Assembly: GCF_963855985.1 (NCBI RefSeq)
Contig: NC_087095.1
Span: 4,040,001 to 4,104,000 of the forward strand
DNA length: 64,000 nucleotides
Direction: 5' to 3'
Origin: Ostrinia nubilalis
Taxonomy: Eukaryota; Arthropoda; Insecta; Lepidoptera; Crambidae
This document shows positions 24,505 through 35,100 of the stretch, one piece after another; position 1 is the first letter of the stretch, and the number at the start of each line of letters is the position of its first letter. The position numbers and the translations under genes are program-made. The notes beneath the pieces are model-generated. The model was not told the DNA's origin. It made no database searches and was given only the letters and a program-made list of their open reading frames with translations.

Positions 24505-27109
24505 CACAGTGTTTTTTTTGACCCGAAAAAGTGACATTCTGTTTTTATCACTAATATCCAAAGTTTAACTTATTATTAATGTTAGACTAAAACACCCAGG
24601 TGACAAATAGCTATAGATTATTTTTTTTTAAATATTTTAGAAAATTTATTTTGTACTGGGTCAAACTACAATTTTATTATTATTTAAAGAAACGTACACA
24701 CTAAGCTCAGAATACAGAACAAACCAGAAGGAGTGTTCGATAACATTTCTACGCGGCAACTTGTGTCCAAAATACTTCCCCTCCCGCGCCCCTCTACCCC
24801 CTTTAGTGTTACTAGCGCCGTGTGACACCCCCATTTTTGGGGTAAAATTATGTAATTTTTTAAAGAGATGTTAAACAAGTAAAAAATAAGTGAGTGAAAT
24901 AAGTACACACGGCCACACTGTTAACTATCCATTTCCGTTTTTGCTCTCGCTCTTATCAAATGGTGATTCTTTGCGATAGAACGAGACGACATGACTGGCC
25001 ATAGGCATAGATAGTACCTACCTACCTATGAATTTAATTTTTACTCCGAAGTAACTAAGTGTAGATGATTATTTATTTCTATTAAATAGTGTAATATACT
25101 ATATGTAGGTATAATATGTTATTTAAAAGTCAATTACAAAAGTCGAATATAAATTTTAGAATGCCAAGTAAAACAAAAAAGAAACTTAAGGTTCTTTATT
25201 ATGTAAACATATCGACAACAAAACATTTGTTTACGGCGCAGTAGTGCTTTTAGTTTAACTTTTCTTGGAGTCAAAAACAGAATCCAAATCAAAAACATCA
25301 CCAATACTTGAATTTGATTGCGAGGCAACTCTGGCTGTGTATTCTGAAAGAAAATCAGAGTAAGTATGTAAGCAATAATTAATTACTTAAAATTAATATT
25401 AAATATACAAATATTGCTGCTGCTGATCTGTTGATACCAATGCCTTACTTTTGAATAAATGGGAAAGTACAAATTCACGATAGTAATTTATTATCTCCTC
25501 ATTATTAGGGAATAATATTATAAATTAATTCAATATATTAAAATCAAATCAAAATCAAAAATATTTATTCAGTTTAGACCACAAGTGGCACTTATAATTT
25601 AATTAATCAGGTTGTCATGTCATGGATGAAATTACACTAAAAACTAATTAAAACAAAAAGGATGGGGAAAATATTCCATTATTCTGTGGTAACGCTAACA
25701 AAATTAACGCGTGAATTTTTTATAGACAAATGTAATTCAATATAAAAAAGTAGGGTAAAATATTCCGTTGACCTGTGGCAACACTTACAAAATACAACCG
25801 TGATTTTTTTTGAAAATTATTATTAAATTAAAATGAATTGGAAATGTGCTACTTACGGATAAAACATGATCCCATGCACTTTCTTCGTAATTCCAGTAGC
25901 ATTCTTACATGTTGGAACGGCATAAGACGGCATAATTTAATTATAAAGTGTCAATCTGACGGATATGTAAACAATGCGCGCGCCGGCCATTGACTAATTG
26001 CTCTAAAGTCAAATTAGTGCGATTTGGAGTAATTTATATGAATACACATTTACGCCCGTTGACGGTTTCTGGTTTGTTCCGTATTCTGAGACACTAAGCT
26101 TCTCTTTGCATTGCAGGTAGGTAGGTTGGTGTATGGCGAATATTATTGCACCTATAATTATTTAAAAGTAGTTCTAGGAACGACAGTATGATTATTTTTT
26201 AAATTTAAGAAATTATTATTTTTCTCTTTTTCTAAGCCGAAGTAGAATCTCTGCTTAGGTCAGATACATTTCTTAAAATAAGCTCTATCACCTATAATTT
26301 TTCTATATTCTAACTCGGCCGCAATTTCGAGAAAAAGTATTTTTTCCAAAATGTTAGGATTGTCACAAAAAATGACCTTACGTAGTTCCACTTTCTTTAG
26401 GGTTCCGTGGCCAAAGGATGCTAACGGGACATAATTAATATTATGCAAATATAAATACCACTCCTGATGATCAAGAGTCTTCATATATCTTAAAAGATGA
26501 TGAAGAAACAGTATTCTTGAGCACTGATAGTAATTTAACTGATAACCTACCTAAGACAAATTAAACACATAATTAGGACCGATTAGCATCCTTTGGCCAC
26601 GGAACCCTAAAGAAAGTAGAACTACGTAAGGTCATTTTTTGTGACAATCCTAACATTTTGGAAAAAATACTTTTTCTCGAAATTGCGGCCGAGTTAGAAT
26701 ATAGAAAAATTATAGGTGATAGAGCTTATTTTAAGAAATGTATCTGACCTAAGCAGAGATTCTACTTCGGCTTAGAAAAAGAGAAAAATAATAATTTCTT
26801 AAATTTAAAAAATAATCATACTGTCGTTCCTATAACTACTTTTAAATAATTATAGGTGCAATAATATTCGCCATACACCAACCTACCTACCAGCAATGCA
26901 AAGAGAAGCTTAGTGTGTACGTTTCTTTAAATAATAATAAAATTGTAGTTTGACCCAGTACAAAATAATTTTTCTAAAATATTTTTTTTTAAATAATCTA
27001 TAGCTATTTGTCACCTGGGTGTTTTAGTCTAACATTAATAATAAGTTAAACTTTGGATATTAGTGATAAAAACAGAATGTCACTTTTTCGGGTCAAAAAA
27101 AACACTGTG
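24505..27109. mobile_element. Foldback transposon with CACAGTG ends, Transib-like (tentative)
   Basis: Left end CACAGTGTTTTTTTTGACCC (24505 on) is mirrored exactly at the right end (to 27109). Both ends are bordered by a 5-base direct repeat CAACG (24500-24504 and 27110-27114). After removal of the nested insert, the arms are about 525 bases each and nearly perfect, around a loop at 26423-26585. A 5-bp target duplication plus a CACAGTG-type heptamer is the signature of Transib elements, relatives of the RAG recombinase. No transposase is present, so the family assignment is inference. Confidence 0.7.
24706..26090. mobile_element. 1385 bp TIR element with 8-bp target duplication nested in the foldback
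   Basis: The ends are CTCAGAATACAGAACAAACC and, complementary at the right, CTCAGAATACGGAACAAACC. They are flanked by the perfect 8-base duplication ACACTAAG (24698-24705 and 26091-26098). Eight-base duplications are typical of hAT and P elements. No transposase frame is visible. Inside, about 25545-25640 is the minus-strand 3' end of a LINE (AAATCAAATCAAAATCAAAA start). The insertion interrupts the left arm of the surrounding foldback, so it is younger. Confidence 0.85.
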
Positions 27110-27621
27110 CAACGCTCAGGTCATTGCATTACCAAACCTGTTTCTTTTCATCAATATTACATTTTTGTGGCGAGGCTGTCTGTCTGATCAATTTGGTGTC
27201 GAATGGTCCCCGGCAAATAATGTTTTTGATCATGAAAACGAACCGCATTTACTATAGCAGCAAAAAATCGCCAAAAATTCAGATGGTTCATAAATTACTC
27301 GGCCATAATTTACTATCGTTGAGGCACGCCACAGAATCGTATAAATGAAAAGTCTTTCGGCATTTTTAGTAGTAGGTAGGTAGGTAGTTCGTTTTGATAA
27401 AATAAACCATCAGTAAACTAATCACTATCGATTAGTACAGTCATAGCTCATTTTAAAACTGCAGATACCGCCTAAATTATGCTCTTTCGTACTTGTATTT
27501 CTTTTGTTAGTCAGTTTTGTGTGGTATGGATTAAAGAGTAGACCGTAGGTGTATTTTAACTGCTCCTTATCATCAACCGACTTCTTTGTCAATTTGGAAC
27601 TCGGACTCTATCTCGAATTCA

Positions 27622-27727
27622 GCCGGGCTAAGATGCGCGCTGTGATATACTTTGTCGACGTAAAAATGTATGGGCAAAATCGATAAAATGCCGTGATAAC
27701 CGCTTATCGCGGCGCGCATAGGCCTAC
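27622..27727. mobile_element. GATGCGCGC hairpin MITE, copy 1
   Basis: Ends of the type GCCGGGCTAAGATGCGCGC and GCGGCGCGCATAGGCCTAC are inverted, with ATGTATGGGC and AAATCGATAAAA inside. It is related to the copy at 27833-27962. Confidence 0.65.
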
Positions 27728-27832
27728 AAAACTCGAGCCGGTCACTCTGGAACTGAAACCGTTGGGCTATTGTCCCCTATTTTGGCTTCCGTACCCTTTA
27801 CTTATATAGACTTATCGTAACTTTTGTCTCCA

Positions 27833-27962
27833 GCCGGACTAGGATGCGCGCCGTGATAAAATCTTATCGATGATTTAGACGACAAATGTATGGGCTTATC
27901 GCGTTAAATCGATAAAACGGCGTGATGAACGCTTATTGCGGCGCGCATCCTAGGTCTACCGG
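27833..27962. mobile_element. GATGCGCGC hairpin MITE, copy 2
   Basis: GCCGGACTAGGATGCGCGCC on the left pairs with GGCGCGCATCCTAGGTC on the right. The interior shares CGATAAAACGGCGTGAT with copy 1. Confidence 0.75.
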
Positions 27963-27989
27963 ACCACGTAGCTTTTCCATACGCTCTCA

Positions 27990-28470
27990 TCATCATCATC
28001 ATCATTTCAGCCATATGACGTCCACTGCTCAACATAGGCCTCCCCCAATGACTTCCACATCGCCGTAACGTTTGGTAGTGGCCTGCATCCAGCGCCACAT
28101 CTTGTTCCTGCTACCTTTATCAGGTCGTCGGTCTACCTTGTATGTGGAAGTCCCACGCTGCGTTTTCCGATAAGCGGCCTCCATTCCAGAACCTTGCTGC
28201 CCCATCGGCCGTACGCTCCCCATACGCTTTATTGCTGGTACAAAGAGCTGATTGCCGCTGGGGCAGGAAAGTTCTTGAGTGGCGACCACGAGCCGGAAGA
28301 CGTATCGTGGGCAGGCCTCCCACTAGGTGGACCGACGATCTGGTGAAGGTCGCGGGAGGTGCCTGGATGCGAGCGGCGCAGGACCGGTCTTTGTGGAAAT
28401 CCTAATCCTTGGGGGAGGCCTTTGTCCAGCAGTGGACTTTCGGCTGAAACAAACGAACGAACGAACGCTC
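27990..28470. mobile_element. Two fused LINE C-terminal fragments
   Basis: Bases 27990-28145 read on the minus strand as one LINE C-terminus (ATCATCATC repeat, then TTTCAGCC). Bases about 28235-28470 read on the plus strand as another, with GRPPTRWTDDLVKVAGGAWM and the downstream AACGAACGAACG. Both frames are broken. Confidence 0.7.
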
Positions 28471-28754
28471 TATTGATAAAAATAAATAAAAAATCTTTTC
28501 ATTTACTTTTACAAGCAAGTACTTACATTAATCTGAGGCTGGGGCCTACCTAGTAAGTATATGGATATACCTGTGGCAGGAGGCCCCGCTCTTCTTACAC
28601 TGGTTACGATAATTTAAGTACATAGGTAATCTTTAACACTAGTATGCAAAATAAAATCATTTTTTTAGATTTCAGTAGAAAAGTTTTTTACAGAAGCAAA
28701 TTCTTACAGTTTTTTAAATATTTGAATAATGGTCGATTCTCACTGTTTGTAAGT

Positions 28755-28818
28755 GTACGTGCGTGCATGTGTGTGTTTGTGTGTGTGAGTGTGTGTGAGT
28801 TTGTGTGAGTTTGTGTGC
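28755..28818 (+). repeat. GT-rich microsatellite
   Basis: Imperfect (GT)n with TTTGTG and GAGTGT interruptions, about 100 bases upstream of the first membrane-protein exon. Confidence 0.8.
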
Positions 28819-28921
28819 GATGGGTAGCCCTACGATTTTAATCTTGGGATCGGCTTTTAAAGACCACTACTCATTGATGTTTATTTATTTTAGACTTATC
28901 CCAATCTTCTTTTGTCTCCAG

Positions 28922-29118
28922 GACAACGTCGCCCCCGGGGGAGCCGCTGGTGCGAGCGCCGGCCGGCAAGCCGCGCTGCCCCCCCGCGATATCGCGGCTT
29001 CGCGTCGAGAAGGTGGAGGGGGGGCTGGCGGTGGCGGGGGTGGTGGTGGCCGCCAACTGCCAGATAGTCCTCCCGATCTTTGGCTTCTTGTTTATGCTGG
29101 TCGGCTGCGTGCTGACGG
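28922..29118 (+). CDS. Membrane protein, first visible exon (first transmembrane helix)
   Basis: The acceptor CTTCTTTTGTCTCCAG precedes it and the donor GGTAAG follows. It is entered with one base of a split codon and leaves one base. It encodes the basic RLRVEKVEGG segment and helix 1. It is the only one of five copies with a good acceptor, so it is taken as the functional one. Confidence 0.75.
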
Positions 29119-32100
29119 GTAAGATTCTCAAAAACTTTACAAACGCCCGTATACACAAACGATACTTGCTTACGTGAAGCAGCAAATCTAACGCACAGCG
29201 TTGAATACCTAGAGCTCTGTGATTGGTCCGTGTGTCACCCTGTGCGTCCACGGCTCCACGCGCACTGTGAGACTTCATAGTAATGTTGCGCGTGGACGCA
29301 CAGGGTGGCACACGCGCCGGCCGGCAAGCCGCGCTGCCCCCCCGCGATATCGCGGCTTCGCGTTGAGAAGGTGGAGGGGGGGTTGGCGGTGGCGGGGGTG
29401 GTGGTGGCCGCCAACTGCCAGATAGTCCTCCCGATCTTTGGCTTCTTGTTTATGCTGGTCGGCTGCGTGCTCACGGGTAAGATTCTCAAAACTTTACATA
29501 CGCCCGTATACACAAACGATGCTTGCTTACGTGAAGCAGCAAATCGAACGCACAGCGTTGAATAGAGCTCTGTGATTGGTCCGTGTGTCATCCTGTGCGT
29601 CCACAGCTCCACGCGCACTGTGAGACTTCATAGTAATGTTGCGCGGACGCACAGGGTGGCACACGCGCCGGCCGGCAAGCCGCGCTGCCCCCCCGCGATC
29701 TCGCGGCTTCGCGTCGAGAAGGTGGAGGGGGGGCTGGCGGTGGCGGGGGTGGTGGTGGCCGCCAACTGCCAGATAGTCCTCCCGATCTTTGGCTTCTTGT
29801 TTATGCTGGTCGGCTGCGTGCTGACGGGTAAGATTCTCAAAACTTTACATACTACCCGTTCGCGCTAAGTTTGCCGGTCCGTGGAATGCGCGTCCCCTCC
29901 TCCAAACGCGATTAAACGCAATTAGTTAGTGATTAAACGCAGTTAAGTGTTTTATTTTACGCAAATACACATTTTTTATCAATATTAATATATAAAAAAT
30001 ATTTTCAATATAGTTTGCTAAAGTTATAGACGCTTTCCTTTGAGTGACGTCATATCGCCAGCGGCAAACTTATCGCGAACGGATAGTAGTAACTATACTA
30101 ACGCCCGTATTCACAAATGATGCTTGCTTACGTGAAGCAGCAAATCGAACGCACAGCGTTGAATAGAGCTCTGTGATTGTTCCGTGTGTCACCCTGTGCG
30201 TCCACGGCTCCACGCGCACTGTGAGACTTCATAGTAATGTTGCGCGGAAGCACAGGGTGGCACACGCGCCGGCCGGCAAGCCGCGCTGCCCCCCCGCGAT
30301 CTCGCGGCTACGCGTCAAGAAGGTGGAGGGGGGGCTGGCGGTGGCGGGGGTGGTGGTGTCCGCCAACTGCCAGATAGTCCTCCCGATCTTTGGCTTCTTG
30401 TTTATGCTGGTCGGCTGTGTGCTGACGGGTAAGATTCTCAAAACTTTAAATAGTAACTATACCTACTAAGCGCTCCTGCACACGACGCCGCTACCACGCT
30501 GCCGCCGCGCGCCGTTGCGTCGTCGCGCCTTTGCACTGTTTATACGTTTTACTCGGTGCGTATGAACAGTGCAAAGGCGCGGCGACGGCGCGGCGGCGGC
30601 GCGGTAGCGGCGTCGTGTGCAGGAGCGCTAACGCCCGTATTCACTAATGATGCTTGCCTAAGTGAAGCAGCTAATCGAACGCACAGCGTTGAATAGAGCT
30701 CTGTGATTGGTCCGTGTATGGCCGAGGTGGTGGTGGCCGCCAACTGCCAGATAGTCCTCCCGATCTTTGGCTTCTTGTTTTTGCTGGTCGGCTGCGTGCT
30801 GACGGGTAAGATTCTCAAAACTTTACATACGCCCATATACACAAACGATGCTTGCTTACGTGAAGCAGCAAATCGAACGCACAGCGTTGAATAGAGCTCT
30901 GTGATTGGTCCGTGTGTCACCCTGTGCGTCCATGGCTCCACGCGCACTGTGAGAATTCATAGTAATGTTGCGCGGACGCACACACACACGCGCCGGCCGG
31001 CATTTTTGATTGGTTATTTTTGACATGACATTGACAGATATGTCAAAATCCACCAATCATGCAGCATTTGGACCTCCCGTCTACGTATTGCCATCTGGCG
31101 GATTTTTCAATCGCGAAAACCCTCATTGGTTGAAATATAACACCACACTTGCACCCTTTTGAAGCTGAGCTCTACTTTTGACCACGATTTTGGCGCTGTG
31201 GTTGGATATTTGATTACAATACCTGAAGCTACGTGCGGGTTCGATCCCCGTAGGTACCTAATGAGCTTATCACAATTTTCTGACAAACATCCTATTTAAC
31301 CAAATATAGAAATACCAATTTCCTTAAATCTTCAAAGATGTGCTGTGATAATTTTGTTACGTTTCATCTAAACAAACCTAACCTTTATTACATAATATTG
31401 ATCACGACAGAATAAGCCCGTACTGCTCTTCAATTTGCTACGGTTTTCATATAGAGAGGCTCATTTGATTAACAGATTTTCTGCATCTTGTCCCCGATCC
31501 GACGTCTGGTTATGCAACGGAACGAGTTAGGAGTAGATCATGTACTTTCTACTTAGAACTAAACGCTGTTCAAGACCCAGTTTTAATCTGGAAGCGTAGC
31601 ATTGCTTACGAAATGCCGGCCCACAACATTTATTCTAAAATCAATACTGTGCAATGTGCATGTGTGCGTAAACCACAGTCCAAATGCAATCAAATTAGCT
31701 TTATATTGTCGCCGAATCTGTCTTTGATAGGGCAGGGCACATAGTTTCGTAGAGCTGATGGCCGTTGGGGCAGAAAAGTTCTCAAGTGGCGACCACGGGG
31801 CGGAAGATGTAGCGTGGGCAGGACCCCCACTAGGTGTACCGACGATCTGGTAAAGGTCGCTGGAAGAACCTGGATGCGGGCAGCGCAAGACCGGTCGTTA
31901 TGGAAAATCCTTGCGGTAGGCTTTTTTCCAGCAGTAGACGTCATTTGGCTGAAACGAACGAACTATCTTTGATTACTTATATTAAGACATTTCAGTCTTC
32001 ATAAATTTCTGTAAAACAATATTGCTCAAATCTTTTGACGTGGACTATACGTCCAAGGAATCCTACGTACCAATAACATTTCCCGAAAATGTAATCTAGA

Positions 32101-35100
32101 AGCTATTCTCGGTATGTTAACGCGTTTCCAATCGGCATCCAGGCTTTTGCGACTATTTTATGACGCGAAGAAAGGAAGATCGTTTTGCTGATATTTGAAA
32201 AGGTTTTTGCTTGATGCTAGGACCTTCTCTATGTTAGTCACTAGCTAGAATATAGAAGCATATAGTCTTTACATAGTGCCGCTGTCTGTACGCTTAGGTC
32301 TTTTAACTACGCAACGGGTTTTAGCTGTTTTCATCTTTTAGTGCTTTAAGAGGACGGTTTCTATGTATAATAGGTAGGTGTAACGTGCGAAGTCAGTCGC
32401 TCGTATAAATAAAATTTTACATTGAGATGGATAGGTAAATATGTTCGTACATTCGTTCGTCGTAAAATATGTTCGTACCTAATTATCATTCCCACAGAAA
32501 AGAGATCTTCCTTGAAGTCGGTACCCTTGCAACAATGTCAGATATTTTTAGTTACCGCTGAAAGACAGTACACACCTAACCGACCATTAGCTTCAAAGGT
32601 GATGGAGATATGAATGGTTTATTTTCAGTGAAAGTACATCGAAAACAAATGAGTAAACGAAAATACCTTATCTGAAACAGTGTTATTTGATGTTTTTGTC
32701 GATTAAAGTTACTTTTAGCAGTGTGATTGAAAGTTTTTGAATAAAAATAACGCGTTTGTTATTGTAAACATCAAATAAAGTATTACTTTGCTTTTCATGT
32801 AAATGATGTAACCGAATAAATTGGCTGCAGTATTACCAAATTCGTGATTCCTTCACAAAAACAGGAATCGTCTATAATCTCAGATCATACTACTATGATC
32901 TGAGTCTATAATATTTACCTGACTGAAATCCACCATTAAGTACACGGAATTTTCCGCTCGTAAATGTTTATATGTCTGACAGACAGTGTTAACATTACTA
33001 AGTATAGCCTGTTCATTACTTATCCAATAAATTGTAGATGGTACCTATTGGAAAAAAATACGATTGTAGGGACGTGTAATATTGTTTGTTTCTCGTTTCT
33101 AGAGCCAAGCTACTCGTAGATTAAGCCGCAAGCGTACATTTACTGCACACCGCAACGTGATATCCCGTACTAATTGGTAGCCTTCGCTAGTGCACTGCGG
33201 TGGATTAAAAGTAGAATAAATCCCTTTTAATTGGGAAAATGTTTCCCATTGCAGTGCTATTCTTGGAAATTTAACATTCAGATTAATTAATAAAGGCTTA
33301 ATTTTTAATTAGTATTTCTTCAATAGCCATTGTTTGTTCATTTTTGAAATTAATTTAAAATTTTGAAAATCCATACTTGGTAATAAATTATATGTATCGA
33401 TAATCTCTATGAAATGCTCTACATTGCCTATAAAGTCAATTTAATGTATAGTTCGGTCGTTTCTTTCACAGAATATCGGTTTGTCCTACATTTCAGAGTA
33501 GGCGTCGCTATTCCGGCATAACAACTTTAATCGAAAGTTGGACGCTTAAATTTTTAATACTGTTTTACTACCGTATCTAAAACTTTAGTACCTAGTTAAA
33601 TATGTTAAAGGAGTACTATTTTATAATGCAATTTAAGTCTTCACTGAAAACATAAAAATTACGTTTATAATAATTCTACATCAGGTTTTTGGTGTATTCC
33701 GTACCTAGGCATTAAAGAAACTATGATGAGGAGCTTTATAGTTCTTTAGTTTATTCCTAATTATTTTCAAAGCAGGTAACTAAAATTATAATCGACACCA
33801 TCTTATGTAATGTCGGAATGTACACTGAAAGTGATACGATACGTCGTATTAAGAAAGGCATGTGTATTGTCACACTTGTCCGCGATATCCATCAGGACAA
33901 TGGATATAAATTGTTTGGGATAGTATTACGACGCGACCCGCATAATTGTACCCCAGTTAGTGCAGCCTATTGCTTTGTACCCACAGATCACAGAATCTAA
34001 AGAGAGATGTGACAATATCAAGGGGGCGGGGTCGGTGTCGCTGCAATATGCCCAAAAACAGAACACTTTCCTCGTGACAGCAATGATGACTGCAGCAACG
34101 TCATAATGTTAACAGTTTACATTGCTTACGTAGTACTAAAGGTTATTCGCACATATTTTGATTATTTTGTGTGTGAATTTCTAATGCGACACTGAGTTTC
34201 GAACTCGGCGCATTAGTTGGCATCTCTCTTCTTTATGTTTGTACCCCATTTAGTCGGCTGCATCGACGTCATCTGCAGGCGACAGTCTTAACTGTAGAGC
34301 ATGCAACACTGAGCTACGATTTGGAGGCACGCCAATTGCTAAGCGCCAGACTTTAGGCCCCCACACAGTGCCTATACTTACCTACTACAAAATATGTGGT
34401 CTATGCGATGATGTAATTATATCTCTTTGCCGTCTTAGTTCTCTTACCCACGGCGATATCATTTTTGCAGGATCTCGTTTAACTTGTGTTTTAAGACATC
34501 CCGTTTACAGTGTCCCGTAAAAAAACGAATTTCGGATTCGGTTTTGTTATTGAACGGACCAAAAAAAGGCAGGATCCAGTTTAATTACAAGTATTGTTTA
34601 GACGTGTTCTGTATAGACGTGACTTCCTGCATACATTTTCTTGCAAAAAAATGGGATACTGGCATGTGACCACACAAGTGCAGTTTTGCGATATCCAGAA
34701 ATGCAAGATCCCGCAAAACTAGATTGCCGTGGAAAGAGTCCTTATCTATTGGTTTGAATCATTGCATTTTAAGATTATTTTTTTCTTTTCAGCGGCATCG
34801 TATCGCGGTTGCGGCGAGAACGAGGAGCCTGACCACTATGCGGCGCGCATCGCCTTCACTGGCAACTCGCGCGTGCTCGGCCCAGTGTGCATCGTCGCTG
34901 GTGCCCTCATGACTATTGCTGGTTAGTAAAAAATATTCAAGATTTGAATTTAAAATAGAAGAAGAAAAACAAAAAATAATGATAATATCGCATCGCCTTC
35001 ACTGGCAACTCGCACGTGCTCGGCCCAGTGTGCATCGTCAGGTGCCGGGCTCATGACCATTGCTGGTTAGTAAAAAAAATTTGAATTTGGAATAGAACAC

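Larger units (their letters stand above)
29140..31010 (+). repeat. Array of exon 2 copies separated by a MITE-like unit
   Basis: Four further copies of exon 2 sequence end in the same donor: 29314-29476, 29665-29827, 30266-30428 and a 5'-truncated one at 30724-30805. They are separated by a repeat beginning ACGCCCGTAT and containing GAAGCAGCAAATCGAACGCAC and GTCACCCTGTGCGTCCA; a lone copy of this repeat is at 22761-22905. Copies start about 358, 351 and 601 bases apart. Helix codons are almost identical. None has a polypyrimidine acceptor. Confidence 0.85.

Noticed and set aside
28741..28820. CRISPR-like repeat array
   Set aside because: A simple GT microsatellite in a eukaryotic genome; no spacers of constant length.
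28805..29122. 105-residue Gly-rich protein in another frame of exon 2
   Set aside because: It is the wrong frame of the membrane-protein exon; the Gly run comes from GGC/GGG repeats in Val/Ala/Gly codons.
28950..30810. Mutually exclusive alternative exons
   Set aside because: Copies 2-5 lack acceptors, so a Dscam-like choice of exons is not supported; kept as duplicated debris.
31185..31260. tRNA gene
   Set aside because: A T-arm-like B box is present, but no acceptor, D or anticodon arms can be drawn.
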